The notes below the pieces were generated by a model, which made no database searches, was not told the origin of the DNA, and worked only from the letters and a program-made list of their open reading frames with translations. From contig CANUEZ040000129.1 in the NCBI GenBank assembly GCA_948099385.1, forward strand, positions 6,392,501 through 6,456,500: a stretch of DNA of 64,000 nt. The letters are read 5' to 3'. The translations under genes and the position numbers were made by a program. Position 1 is the stretch's first letter. Every line of letters begins with the position of its first letter. This document shows, piece after piece, positions 45,867 through 58,400 of the stretch. The stretch comes from Fasciola hepatica. Taxonomy: Eukaryota > Platyhelminthes > Trematoda > Plagiorchiida > Fasciolidae.

Positions 45867-47216
45867 TCAAAGAGAGGGAAACAGTGGAAATGGGTGTGAG
45901 GCAATGGAAGGGTGCGTGGCACTGGCATGGCTCTGAAGGTTACTCCCACTTATAGGGACGATGGCGTTAGACGAATCTGGATAGTGGCCCAACTGGCTTT
46001 CAAGTGCAGGGTCCGAAAGTACGCGGTAAGCAAATGCCGACTGAGAGTGGGGCCTAATGTGTAGAGTGATTAGTTGAACAAGTGCGCACCTGATGGGAGT
46101 ACCAGGTAGGCTCATAGGAGGATTGCAGGGGTACTTATGAGGATAACCACGAAGTGTCGTGGCCGAACTAGCTGCAGGTGGGTAGTTTGTGCAGTCGTTA
46201 GAGCGAGAGAGGTGGTTGATATCACTTGTTAACGGCTCGGAGGACGGATGGGAAGTAGTACGGCTGAGGCTGATGGTTGTACCAGGGTCTTGTCTTGGCT
46301 CTGAGGCTATGATGGGGAAGCGCGGGTTTAACACTAAGATAGCGGGCCGCTTGGGACCTGTGGTCCGAGGGCAAGGGCTACTTGGGGTAGAGGCCACCGT
46401 GGGATATGGTAGGAAAGGGCGTTTTTATGGGAATGGAACCACGGTTGGGGAGTTAGACATATCTAGGTCGACAGTTTGCAGGTAGACAGGGTGGGGCTCT
46501 GAGCTCTCCCCTGGCTTCTTGCCAGTGGGGCGTCTGGTAACCACCACACCGGTTCCAGTGGGGTCAGCCTGCATGGGCAAGGCATGATTGCTTCTCCGTG
46601 AGCGAAGTTTCTCCCCTTTGGACGGGGTTTCCTCAGGGAATATCATAATGTCCTTAAACGGCGATATGGCAACAATTATAGGCCTGTTGCTATTGGACTC
46701 TCTAGCTGTTAGGTCGTCCATGAATTGGAATAGCAGGGGGCAACTATGTAGCTGGGGCTTTTTAAGTAGCCCCCAGCAATGGTGTCTGTAATGAGCCTTA
46801 TTGCACGAACTGAGTATGTTGTGTTCCGCTAAGGAAGGCGGTAAGCGGTCTGGAACAACACAAACCACTGCCTTCTTGCAGTCGGTAAAGTAGTGGTATA
46901 TTTCGGTAGATACGGGGTTGAGGACGGGCCCCACCGAAACCAGGTTCTTGGGGGATGTAGCGGCTACAGGATCAAGGGGAGCAGCAGGGGGTGAAACCTC
47001 TGAAAGGATTTCGTCAATCAGCTCGACCTTGTTGCTGTGTTCGACGGAACCCTGATTGAGGCCATTAAAAATATCAGAAGCTTCACCGTCGATGGTAAAG
47101 AGGGCGGCAGAACACGGCCTGGTTGCTGGGAGGGGTTGGGTGTGTATGGATTCGTCAGCGGTAGCGATACGGATTTTCCGAGCACTTGTTGGGGACCGGG
47201 ATGGCGTGATCGGCAA
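45867..47216 (-). pseudogene. LINE E ORF1
   Basis: About 450 codons in one phase, interrupted by a single stop at 46425-46427. The first half is ordinary protein (HYRHHCWGLLKKPQLHSCPL, DDLTARESNSNRPIIVAIS). The second half is rich in Pro, Ser and Thr. LINE ORF1 proteins usually bind element RNA; I see no RRM or CCHC motif here. ATG at 47214-47216 is the first in frame. Position before the endonuclease supports the ORF1 reading. Confidence 0.5.
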
Positions 47217-47961
47217 AAATGTACGGCGAAAGTACGGGGGTAGCAGGAATTTGGTCAGCTAGACAGAGGCAAGCCAAAGGTCTGTACAGACCATGAGTGT
47301 ACCAGGGTGCTATATTAGCAGAGGTCTAGGTGAGACCTATACAACAATGTGGTGTAGGCAGTAAGCTATATAGCCCACAATATACATAGTTGGGATAAGG
47401 AGACTTGGGACGATGAGGGGTAGTGAGCTAGTAGAGTTTAGCTGTTTGGTATGCACAGATGCAACCCACAAAGTATACGGTAGGTACTGTACTATTGCTT
47501 GGATCAAAACAACAGGTTGTACGGGGAGGCATATTTTAGATATGGGACCGATGGACCGGGTGGAAAGAGAATGCGCCCTTATAGGAGAAAATAAATGGGG
47601 ACACGGTGGGACAGAAACTTCAGAAGAAGCACCGGTGGATACTTGGCGAGGATAAGGTAGGAGTTGGGTTATAGGGAGTGGGATATAAAAACTCCAGAGA
47701 GATGGTATCTTGGAGAGAACCAAGGAAGATTTGCTAGGTAAGTCACGCAGAATGTTATTAAATGGAACTGAAGCAGAGAATATCTGATACAATCTACAAT
47801 TCTAACTCGCAATAATAACTAGCAGTTGCAAGTTGGTGTACCGCAGTTGTTCAAACAACTAGGCTACTGTTTCGAGTAATGAGGTGGTATATACTAGGGT
47901 GGACAGGGGGTTATTAGTTCAAGCAGTGGGATAAGCAAAAAAACGAGACAACGTGAATTTC

Positions 47962-48049
47962 ACGTCCGGTGGTCAGGCATTGACACTTGGTGAGGTTTAG
48001 TGGAAAATCCTATTTGCTCGACCAGTTTAGTACTGCTAACGCGTTAAGT
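47962..48049 (-). mobile_element. CR1-like LINE B, piece 2
   Basis: Aligns with CR1-A 36391-36475 (GGCATTGACACTTGGTGAGG, then TTTAGTACTGCTAACGCG). It lies between LINE E and LINE D1 and is the bridge that proves both are insertions in one CR1 copy. Confidence 0.85.
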
Positions 48050-48344
48050 ACTTCGGTTCAGTCCATTTCAGTTTGCACAGGACAGGTAATGGCCACGGCC
48101 AATGGAACGACCAGAACTCCTTCGATGGTACGCTCACCAGATATGTACTCACCATTACCGAGTGTATCTCGTCGAAAACCCGCTAAAAAAGAAAGGAAAA
48201 CGGAAAACCTCGTCGCACATCAGCTGCCGGAGACTTTACGCATCGTGGGCGTTCACTGAGATTGTATGCAATGAAAGAAAAAGCTGACTAAAACTTGCTT
48301 CAGAAGGACCAAAGTGCTCCCCGTCATCCATCTAGCTAACACAC

Positions 48345-50037
48345 TCAAAGCCCACTACGAGGAAGTATCTCGTACCACTTGCGATCTGGGGCATGTTTAA
48401 AGGATTGGACGGCCTGCAGATCTATTATTACTCCAGGCAGACTGTTCCAACTGCTCACTACCCTGTTGCTGAAGAAGTGCGATCTAGCCATCAATCTGGC
48501 TCGGACTTTTATCAACTTCTTTTCACGTCCCCTTGTTCTGGAATCTGAAGTCACTTGGAATAGACCATCTGGTCTGAGGCCAAAAAAGCCCTTGATTACC
48601 TTGAACGTTTCAATGAGATCCCTTGATTTCTCCTCCATGGAGAAAAGATTCAGATCACGGAGTCCCTGCTCATACTGTAACAGCCGGTCGTGGAAAATCC
48701 CCTTTTCCCCTCTCGATTCAGTGTTTTTCCTAACATCACTCATTTGCCTACACTATTGACTTGTCTTTAGGAACTGGTTGTTTTTATGGACCAATTGTTG
48801 TTTGTTCGCGCCCAGAGCGCTACTTTGGCACATCCTTGTTCAGGACCTGCGTGATGCACGTGCTGTTTTCTCACACGCTGCTATTCGGTTTCTCGCTGTT
48901 GGGTCCTTGTGGCCGTATTATTGAGGTTTGTATATTTTTGATGTCATTGTTCATGTAATAATCTAGTATCGTAGAATATCACGGATAATCGTCTTTTGAT
49001 TTCGGGATCCGTTGAGAATTTGGCTACGCATTGCTCAAATATTCGTTACATATACGTCTTTCCCCTCTGCCCTTCAACCGTTAGCGTGGCGAGAAGTTGG
49101 GCTTTCTCCAGACAGGCGGCGTCCTTTTTGTAAAAGGATGACAAAGCCTGCAAGCCACCTTCTAAGTGAGGTCGTACCATAGCCATGTAAATAGGTGCGA
49201 ATATTCCAGCTGCCGGCAGGACAAAGCTGGCCGTATTCTAAGGAGCTCCCCACGAGCCTTATGCGCAGCAGCGTTGCACTGCTCTGACCATTTGAAGTCA
49301 CTACTGATGATCGCCTCAAGGTCTCTCACTCCATTGACAGCTTCTGTGGCGAATAGCCCTTGATCATGAGCGACAGTTACATGTTCTGTTGACCTTGACG
49401 ACAAATGGCTTTTTCCAGATTTCAGGGGTCAGTCTTACTTGCATGCACAGTCCAGGAAGCACTTAAATCCAAGCCAAAGTCCACCCTTATCCTGAGACCC
49501 AACAATCTGCACATCGTCTGCAGAAATAGATCCAGGGAATTGAAGAGCGGATTCCAAGTCTTTAATAAACAACAAGGATAGGGCCGGGCCCAGGACGGAT
49601 CCCCGAGGTACACCACTGGCGACGTTCACCAAACTGGAGCACCTGTCCCCCACTTTGACGTAAAACGTCCTGTGGGAGAGGAAGTCCTCCAGCCACCTAT
49701 ATACTGGCCCACCTATAACGAAAGTCTCCATCTTGCGTAGCAAAAGACGATGATTAACGGAGTCGAACGCCTTGCTAAAGTCGAGGTAGCATACCTCAAC
49801 TTGCTTACCTTCGTCCAGTCGTCGAGTTACTTCATCTAAGAAGCACAGGAGATTGGTGAGGCAAGATCTATTTTTCAGGAATCCATGCTGCGCTGGGCTT
49901 AGCATGGAGTGCTGCAGTAAGTGCTGGCCGATATGGGCACGGATGATCTTCTCGAGGACTTTACAGCGGATGCTAGTTAGGCTTACCGGCCTGTAGTTCT
50001 GCACATCCGACTTGGGCCCACTCTTATGTATTGCCAT
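48345..50037 (-). pseudogene. LINE D1 reverse transcriptase and C terminus
   Basis: VQNYRPVSLTSIRCKVLEKI, SPAQHGFLKNRSCLTNLLCF, CYLDFSKAFDSVNHRLLLRK and GVPRGSVLGPALSLLFIKDL are followed by SADDVQIV (catalytic pair intact, 49513-49524). The frame shifts near 49435. The next part, to 49075, contains GVRDLEAIISSDFKWSEQC. The last 130 codons (48743-48345) resume after the foreign piece with LRDLNLFSMEEKSRDLIETF and end with NRVVSSWNSLPG. Confidence 0.8.
48745..49072 (+). other. foreign 330-bp piece in LINE D1, exon-like
   Basis: Absent from the sister element D2 at the equivalent place. On the plus strand a TTGTCTTTAG precedes 150 open bases (from 48775), then GAG and GTTTGT, so it looks like acceptor, exon and donor. 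The text includes TGCFYGPIVVCSRPERYFGT. I recognise neither a protein nor a repeat. It could equally be a small transposon or random insertion DNA. Confidence 0.35.
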
Positions 50038-50583
50038 GACTGCCGCGACTTTCTAGTCCTGAGGCAGCTTACTCTAATCCAATGTGGGCCCGTACAGCCT
50101 GCATACCGATGGAGCTATGATGTCCGCCAACGGCTTGATGATAGCTGAGTGGATGTCATCTGGGCCCGCTGACTTGTGGCGGCTTAATTCTTGTAGGTGC
50201 TTATGCACGCTTTCCCCCAAGAGATTTAGCTCGTTTAACTGGGGAGCGGGATGCTCCAGAGCCAGATCTACTCGTACCCCACTGTCTATCCTATGTACAC
50301 TACCAGGGTTTCCCCCGGGGCGTCTACTTCGCCCTGGTCATTGGCGATAATACCGTGGTCTCTAGTGGATAGTAAACCTACAGCATTCTTTGTTCAGCCT
50401 TTCGACTGCAGAAAGCTGCAGAAACGTTTTGGCTTATTTCTTACACACCGGACCCATTTGAGCTCAAATTCCCACTTGAAAGTTCTCAGAAGGTTCACAG
50501 CCTCTTTTCTCAGCTTTGTATTGCGGTTTCAGGCTAGCTGACTGCCAGAGGCTTTGTGCCGGTTCCAGCTGCGGTTTCTAAGT

Positions 50584-51176
50584 TTAGTGGCCTAGGCTGT
50601 TGCGGACTTCCACCACACGCTTTGGCTCCTCTGATCCCTGCAGGCGGACCTCAGTCGTCCAGTCGATGTGTGAAAGATAGAAGTTACCCAATAGGAGGGT
50701 CTTCTGTGCGTCCCTAACTAGTTCGGTCAAAGTCCTCAGTAAACAGTACTCCTCTTCGCGATCTGTACTTCGTGCCCCACAGGCAGAGACAACATTAACC
50801 CTTCTGCTTGGAAGGATGATCGTAACTGCGAGAGCACATATTAGCCTGGGGCTCAAGGTGGTTTATACCTGGCCTAATGAGGATGGCTACTTGTCCACCT
50901 AGGAGATCGCGTTCCCTATCCTGCCTATAGACTGCAAAACCGTCACTTATTAGGCCTATCACATGGTCTTCTTTAGAAAGCTAATTATTTCGTGACGACA
51001 GCTATTGACGCTTTGTCATCCCCGGCGGTTTTGCCGAGTTCCATCCACTTGTTTCTTGTACTACACGCGTTAGTATATAGCACCATCGTTTTTTCTCCGT
51101 CTCCTAAATGTCCCTTCTTATTTACTCTAGTCTGATTCTCAGGCTCAAAGCCCAAGATAATGAAAACATTTTGCAT
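50584..51176 (-). pseudogene. LINE D1 endonuclease remnant
   Basis: Recognisable pieces in shifting frames: VLYTNACSTRNKWMEL at the fold start, a GGQVAILIRP-like text near 50900, then VTIILPSRRVNVVSACGA. Next is RDAQKTLLLGNFYLSHIDW, in which the G-D-x-N loop has Asn for Asp. Heavily decayed. Confidence 0.65.
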
Positions 51177-51248
51177 CGGCCATCCCGGCTGGTGTGCATG
51201 AAGCCGGCCGACGATCCAGGACTTCCGAAGACCCCCATTCTATCTATA

Positions 51249-52200
51249 TAGGAGTTGCCATAACATCCAGGCTGACGAGGGTCATGCTGTCTTCCACGTT
51301 CGGACAGCACCGCCAATTTTCATCTTTCAGCACGTCTTCAATTACAATTATTCCCGACCCCGAAAGCGGCTTCTTTACTACTGTCGGGGCCGAGGCTCGA
51401 GGACCAAATACGGCATTCTGCTTAACTTGGTGGTTTCTCACCAGTGACCCGGCTGGTCGAGCCAGGTCACCCCCCGGAGCTAGACCACCAGGCCTTACTT
51501 TGTACTCCTCTGGCACAATCTGGTATCTAACCCTGGTGGTGTGAACCATTAATGCTGCCCTCGCCACAGTCTGGCCTGGGTGGCCTCATCAGCGAGCTTC
51601 GATATTATTGGTCGCGCACGACGTTCGCTCTTGTTCCCAGTGGTGACTTCCACGTCCCCATTCTGTGCTCCCTTCTTAGAGCAGAGGGGTACGTAAAACC
51701 TGCAATGCGCAGTATGTCGTCGAACCTCCTCCTGCATATGTCCCACCTGACCTTCGATTTCCTTATAAAAAGTTCTTCCTGGTTGGGATCAGAATTCTGC
51801 AGCCTGAGACCCTGCTCATCCACAAGATTTGCCTTTGCAGTTCCTTCACACTGTTTTTCAACACCGGGAGCGTAGGATCGTCCAACCTAGCTGGCCCATC
51901 CTTCTCTGTATTACAGTCACCCTTCTTTTTGGGCTGCTTTGCCCTTCTAGGCTTCTGCTCAGTCCACCGACCCCCGTTGGTCTGCTTCAAGGGATTTGGG
52001 GCAACGACCGCAAAGCAAGCTGCCTGAACAAGCCATCTCGCTCTAATGACCGTCCTCTCAGGTGTGCCCACTACTTCCGCGAACGACTCCATGCAAACTG
52101 CTTGCGGTGTTTTGAGGCTCATGTCTCAGGTGGACTTTGGTCCTGCCCTTGGTCCTGCAGTTTCAAGACCAGACTGGCCGCCTTCTTGCAAGGAGCACAG
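51249..52200 (-). pseudogene. LINE D1 ORF1 region
   Basis: Basic text (RAKQPKKKGDCNTEKDG, REHRMGTWKSPLGTR), parts of which recur in LINE D2 (HRMGTRKPPM at about 59240). A CAPCKKA text near 52190 may be part of a Cys motif. This is probably the RNA-binding ORF1 of this family; no complete frame remains. Confidence 0.5.
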
Positions 52201-52230
52201 GCCCGCTCAGCCCATGGGTTCCATGTTTAC

Positions 52231-53150
52231 TCAAGTTATCTCGACGTCTTTGGCAAACATAAAGGTGGGGTGGTAAGCTGACGTGCTGGGTCGTTGGTGA
52301 AGATGAGGAAGAGCACATGGTTGAGCACCAAGCCCTGTGGCACCCCACTTGTTACACATTCTGGTTTTGAGACTTGACTACCCACCTCACGACTAAAAGT
52401 TTGCTCTGCTAAAAAACTATTTACCCATTGTCTTGCTTTTCCAACAATTCCCATGGACTGCAGTTTGACATCCAGAAACCTATGGTTCACATAATCAAAC
52501 GCCTTGCTAAAGTCCAAGCAACAGACAGCAATCGACTGTCGTTTGTCCAAGCGCTTGGGTACCCCATCGAAGAACAGCAGGGACTCGTCAGACAAGATCA
52601 TCCTTCCACAAACCCATGCTGAACATTGGGTATGGGGTTATGTTGAACCAAGTGCCTAGAGATCTGTTTCCTGACTATTCGCCCCAGGCACTTACACATT
52701 ACTGAAGGTAAGCTAACAGGGCGGTAATTTTCGGCCTTTTACCGGGGTCCGCTCTTGTAAATTCCTACCATTGCCGTCCTCCTCCAGCCTCCCGGCCCAA
52801 TTCCCCCCTAAGCGAGGTTTCATATGGCTTCGTCACCGGAGCCTTCAGGATATCGGCCAGAGGTTGGACGATGGCTGGATGAATCCCATCCGGTCCTGAG
52901 GCTTTATTTCTATTCAAGGTTTGCAGCTCCGCGCACATCTCTTCCTCTCCTATACTAAGTTCGAGTATTGGAAGCGCCTGCGGGCCCTCCACTCTTTTCT
53001 CAAAATTATTTGCTGGTCGACATATGCTCTTGAAGAAAGCCAAGAGCATGTCGGCCTCGTTTTCATTGCGTAGAGCTAGTCGTCCCTGTGCTTCTTCCAA
53101 AGTTGCTTCGCCTCTGCCCATACGTTTATGGGATTGCACGTGAGGTAAAA
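52231..53150 (-). mobile_element. CR1-like LINE B, piece 3 (RT part)
   Basis: Colinear with CR1-A 36471-37410: VCCLDFSKAFDYVNHRFLDV, RQWVNSFLAEQTF, GVPQGLVLNHVLFLIF, and upstream NRNKASGPDGIHPAIVQPLA. The palm has a small deletion near 52240 and a frameshift. It is 5'-truncated at about 53150. Confidence 0.85.
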
Positions 53151-53154
53151 ACGA

Positions 53155-54485
53155 AACATCATAATTGGATCACCCGTACTCGTCTTAAGTCAAAAGGATA
53201 GAGAATGAGGAATGAGAGGCGGACGGGATAATGTAGGCGGGACAGACCCTACAATGCCTTGGTGGAGGTCCTCTAATCTCTTTCTGGAATCTCACGGTCT
53301 TGGACAAGACCAGAGTGCACTATCTGACTACCGCACTCTAGCGGAGGTCGGATATACGTGCCTAGAGTTATAAAACATCCTCCTTAGGGATGCGCGGGAG
53401 GGACCTTCGAATCCCTTGTAGAATTCGAAATGTAGATTTGCTCGCAAGTTGGTGATGACGAGAGAAGGACAAGTTACAATGTAACCAGAAACCGATCACC
53501 TTGTCTCGGTCAACCCTGGGCGGTGTGTTTGCTCCGTTAACGGAAAAAGTGTGCACGGTCTCTCTGCCGAAAGACACGCCTACGCCTTTGTCATCACGAA
53601 CTAGGAGGGTTCAATCCTCGGAAAAGTGTCTTTTTCCACCAACTGCAATTTGCAGGTTTTCAATGCTTGAACTCCTGAGGGTTACATCATCTGCGCACAT
53701 CGCAATGTTCGCAAGAAGAGCTGTCAGAAGTCCGCTTATGTAGACCAAGGAAAGAAGGGGACCTGAGACCGACCTCTGTGGGATCCTAGATGCTACTAAG
53801 GAAGGTTGAGATGAAACATTCCCCATGTTGACCACAAAGGTGCGGTCTGTAATGAAGCTGCGTTAGATGGCCAACACGGAGCCCGTAGTCCCGTGTGTTT
53901 GCAGCTTATGGAGATGAGGGGCATGAGGAACATCTTCGAAGGCCCTGGCAAAACCGATGCATGCAACATGTGAGAGCTGGCCATCATGGTAGGCTTTTAC
54001 CAGACTATCCAAGACAGTAAGCACATTGGTGGTGCATGATATTCCAGGAAGAAACCCATGTTGAGACGGAGAGAGGATCTCATTTCTATGCGGGCAGAAA
54101 AGAACTGCACTCTTAAGAATTCACTCGAAAATTTTGGTGGTGATGCCAGTTCGAACTATGGGTCTGCAACTAGAGGCAAGGTGTCTACTACCCTACTTAC
54201 AAATGGGTGCTATGACTGCTTTTTCCAAGCTGCTGGTGAAGACTACTTCGTCGACCTAATCACTGACAAAATGCATAAAGAGCAGCTAATTTGTCTGCGG
54301 TCTCCTTGAAAAGGCCGGGGTGGAATAAGTCAGGGCCCAAGGAGCGGACTGGTTATGCCGAGGGGAACTGTGCGACTGCACCGATGGGAATAGTAATACT
54401 GCTAAGGATGGTGTTGTCGGCGAGTTTTCTTTGGCTCCCAACGCTGCCCTTTGAACGTTTCGTCTGAGAGGCGGAATTGGCAAAG
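53155..54485 (-). mobile_element. CR1/L2-like LINE F fragment
   Basis: A different subfamily: GFWLHCNLSFSRHHQLASKS (53400-53490), SGPLLSLVYISGLLTALLAN and MCADDVTLRSSS (catalytic C-A-D-D, 53680-53695 region). RT fingers read in other frames at 54290-54420 (LGPDLFHPGLFKETADKLAA). Several stops. Both ends are truncated against CR1 sequences. Confidence 0.7.
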
Positions 54486-54489
54486 TAGC

Positions 54490-55445
54490 ATCACCTTCGC
54501 CGGCGCTAGTTCATAAACAAAATATTTGAGGGATTAATTACCTCAACCCTCTACACAGCTGGCTCGGGTAACACCGTATTCCAGCTTGAATCTAGGGCCT
54601 TCTTGAAAATTGGCACATAGCTGCTTGTAACAGCACTTTTTGATGGTCCATTCCACATCGGTGCAGCATTATTCATAAAAAATTTAACCCGTATGTCCAG
54701 CCTTGAGTGTACCCTCTAAACGAAGGAATATATCTCTTGTCTGTACCCGACAGACCTTTCATAATCTTAAACTCTTCTATTAGTTCAAATCGGCATCTAC
54801 GACGACCTAAAGAGAAGAGGCTAAGATCCCCTAGAAGCTGGGCCTAGGATTTTACCCCCTGACGGGAGATCATTCTAGACGCAGGTCTACGCACACTCTC
54901 CATGAGCTCCTTATCCTTGCGATAGTAGGGGGACCATGGTTGCAAACAATACTCCAGAAGAGGTCTCACCAAAACCTCGCAAAATGGAATAAGGACTTCC
55001 GGTTTTTTCATGTGATAGTATTACACACTCTGGGTATTACCCATCTGGCCATATTGGAGGCTCTCCTCCATGGTGGCCTAAAGTCTTGCCTGCTTACCAC
55101 ACCTGGGTCTCTTACCTCCGACACTCTTTGAGACGGAATACTGCTCGTTTCGTCTATGTTGGTGGTCAGAATTTGGCATCGGATGAGATTCAATGGTGAA
55201 TCCAATCTTTCTGCCTATCTGAGCACAGCATTTTTATCCTGTTCTTAATCTCTCCCCGCTATCTTCACGCCATCTGTAAATATGAAACACGGGTTGTCTA
55301 ATTCTTCCGCAAGGTCATTCACGTACGAGATTAGGAGCAAAGGCCCCAGCACTGAACATTGCAGCACCCCATTGGCCTTCTTTTCTTGCCTAGACAGATA
55401 ATCACCCACCTTGACGCGTAATGTAAAACTCCCTAGAAAATGTGC
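54490..55445 (-). mobile_element. CR1-like LINE C fragment
   Basis: RT palm to C terminus: RVKVGDYLSRQE, SVLGPLLLISYVNDLAEELD and CFIFTDGVKIAG (F-T-D-G instead of F-A-D-D, near 55280). Then DSPLNLIRCQILTTN, FELIEEFKIMKGLSGTDKR and a degraded closing part at about 54500. It is related to A and B but more diverged. The right edge is the tail of LINE D2. Confidence 0.7.
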
Positions 55446-58400
55446 TGCTCAGGTCTGGTCAGTTCAGCTCACATTGCACGGGACAGACAGTGACCAAGGC
55501 CAATCAAGCCCCTAGACTTACTTCAGCGGTATGCCCTAACCTTAGGCGCAGTTCGTTTCGTCAAATCCTCCCTGAAGCTAGGAGGGAAAAGCGGAACCTC
55601 ATCGCACATCGGTAGCAAATACGCTATGCATCGCGAGCGTTCACTGAGTAATTATGCAACAAATGAAAGCATTCAATAATAAATCACATCAGACGGACCC
55701 CAGCATTCACATCCGTTTTACCACAGACAAGTTCCTAGCTCACTTTCAGAAGTGATTTCTTTCCAGTTACGGTCTGGAGCCCCTTTGAATACTTGGGCCG
55801 TCCCCAATTCTACTGCCTCTTCCGGCAGTCCACTCCAGTAGTCATCCGCCCCATTGCTAAAGAAGTGAAATCTTGTTATCAACCCAGTTTGCGCCTTTTC
55901 CAAATTCTTCCCGTGACCTCTTTTCAGGAGCCTGCAGCCATATGGGATAGACCTCGTGGTCTCAGTCAAAAAGAGCCTTTGTGCCTTCTCCAAACAGGTG
56001 GTGCCCCTTTTGTAGAAGGGTGACCACTCCTGAACACAGTTATCCACTAGAGGTCCAACTAAAGGCATGTGCGCTGGCAAGAAAACCCCGGGTCGTCTGC
56101 ACGACAAGGTCGATCTTAGCGTGAAGAGCTCACCGCGTGCCTTTCGGGCAGCCGCTGCACACTGATCCGACCACATAAGATCGGAAGCTACAAAAATTCC
56201 AAGGTCCGCAACCCCGCTTACTGCCTCTTGGTCGTGTGCAACCGCCAGGCTTGTCGCTGTCCGCGACAACAAGTGGCTCCTCTCAGACTTGAGAGGTAAG
56301 TCCTACTTTTGTGTCCAGTTTGAAAAGATAAGTACGTCTCTACTCAGCTCTTCTCTCCCCTGAGCTCCCACTAACCTCACATTATCTGCAAAGAAGAAGC
56401 TTTGTGACTGTAGGACTGAAGCTGAACTATTAATAAACGAAATAAACAAAACTGGGCCTAGCACGGAACCCTGCTGTACTCCACTGGCGACGTTTTCTAA
56501 TCTAGAGTTACTTTCACCTACTCTAACGTAATAATTTCTACCGGTAAGGAAATTCGCTGACCGTTCCTTAATCTGCCTATTTGTAGAAAATGATCCCAAC
56601 TTGAGTGGTAGGGGGCGGGGTTTGCCGGGCCAAATGCTTTACTGGAGTCAAGAGGATATACTTCAGCCTATTTACTTTCATCCACTCATCCTGTGACTTC
56701 TTCTAGGAAGACCTTGAGATTATTCGGGCAAGGCCTGCGTTTAGAAGTCCAAGCTGAGCAGGGCTATGTATAAAATTCTCAAGTAGGTGCTCGCAGACAT
56801 GCACCCGGATTATCTTCTCTGGCACTTTGCACAGGATGCTGGTCAGGTTTGACGTCCTATGATTCCCCGTAGCCAACTAAGGTCCGCTTTTACAAACTGC
56901 CACGACAGTCACGGTTTTCCAGTTCAGAGGCAGCTTACCCTGAACCAAAGCGGACCTGTAAAGCTTACTTACCGACGGAGCAATGACGTCCCCAAAAGGC
57001 TTGATGATAGTTTTAGGGAGGCTGACATTCGGATACTAAATTCTCGTAGGCACTGTTGCACTCTTCCGCCAGAAAGATCCAGGTCGCCTAACTACAGCGG
57101 AGGATGCTTCAGCGTCAAGTCGATCGGTGTTCCGATGTCCAGCCTGTGGACACTGTCAAATTATTCGCCCAGGGCACCTGCCCTGACCAGGTCGTCCGCG
57201 GCCATACCGCAGTCTGAAGTGGAGGGTGGACTTAGATACGGCAGCCGACGCATCGTGTGGGGTTACTGACAGGAAAGGTTCAATACATTCAGCAAGTTCA
57301 CTGAAAGTGGGTACTCTTTCCCCTTCTTCATTCTTTGTTTAACTGCTTCAACGTCCTCTCTCTTTACAAACCGTTCGGATATTTGGTTCTCGGTAGGTCT
57401 CTTCGGATTTTATGATCAGCCTGGGAACGGGCACAGCCTAGTGCGACTTTGTTAGTATTCCATATTTAGATACCGCATTATTCATCGTAAACTGCCCCTT
57501 CCTGGTGGATTGGACACGGGTTCGGAAGTGGCGAACATCCGTTTGTTCATTGCTCGTGAAGGCTAATACTCCGGGCAGTCGAGCAGTTGTGCCCCAGGTT
57601 TCGCTCAGCCCTTTGACCGTGCGTAGTTATAGAATTTCTTTGGCTGTTTCCTCACGCTTTTGGTTGATTTAAGCCCAATCTCTCGCCTAGAAGCTTGCAG
57701 GAAGCTCACCGTCTTACTCTGAAGCTCGGTATAGCAAACCCAAGGTAGCTGACTGCTGGAGCTTTTGTAAGGGCTCCAGAAACGGTTTCTACCGTTGATG
57801 GCTTTGGTTATTGCAGCCTCCCACCGCGTAGGTTTGCTTTCCCCGCTTCTTTGTGTCAGTAGTGCAAACATGTTTTGGAGGGCAGTAAGTAATCCCCTCA
57901 TTACATTCCAGCCTTCTCCGGCGGTAGCCTTCTCCACCGGGTTCCAAGTCTGTTCCCCTGCCCTGTCACGAACCTAATCTCTGCCCGTACCACCCGATTT
58001 CCCAAAAGCTCCGAGGCTGCCTTGGGTTGCCGCATGCCCAAGAGGATTTTGATGCACACGTGGTCAATTTTTCTAACGGTGTACTGCATTGTAGTTTGGA
58101 TACATCTTTTGCAAGATTCACTATTGCGAGGTCAAGCAAGGGTGGCCCGCAGTCAGGCCCCCAATATGTTGATGAGAAGAGTTGGCATGCAACCACTCTA
58201 AGTAGTTCTCCTCTTGCGATCCCGGATTGCAGATTTAAACTGTCCAGTCAATGTGCGAAGGGTTGAAGTCACTTACCATGAGGGTATTTGCGTCCCTACC
58301 TAGTTTAGTCAAGTTCCGCAGTGGGCGAACATACTTTCCACGGTTTGTACTCGGCTCCCTGTGGACGGAAGTAAAGTTGACCCCCCGGCTTGGAAGATGA

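Larger units (their letters stand above)
39641..47961 (-). mobile_element. 8.3-kb LINE E inserted in CR1-B
   Basis: A long minus-strand element: leader (about 47961-47216), ORF1 (47216-45867), a low-complexity region, endonuclease (44885-44241), RT (44244-42597) and about 3 kb of 3' region, ending in a TAA/ATT tail at 39642-39675. Its plus strand is markedly purine-rich over almost the whole length. Both ends abut CR1-B sequence. The clade is CR1/L2/jockey-group; I cannot place it better. Multiple frameshifts and changed catalytic residues mark it as dead. Confidence 0.75.
48050..52230 (-). mobile_element. CR1-like LINE D1 inserted in CR1-B
   Basis: Minus-strand element with a TTCAG-type tail and 3' UTR (48055-48345), C-terminal and RT (48345-50037), endonuclease (about 50584-51176) and ORF1 (51249-52200). 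Flanks are CR1-B on both sides, with a possible 4-base duplication (AAGT at 48046-48049 and 52233-52236). A 330-bp foreign piece interrupts it at 48745-49072. It is almost full length. Confidence 0.8.
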
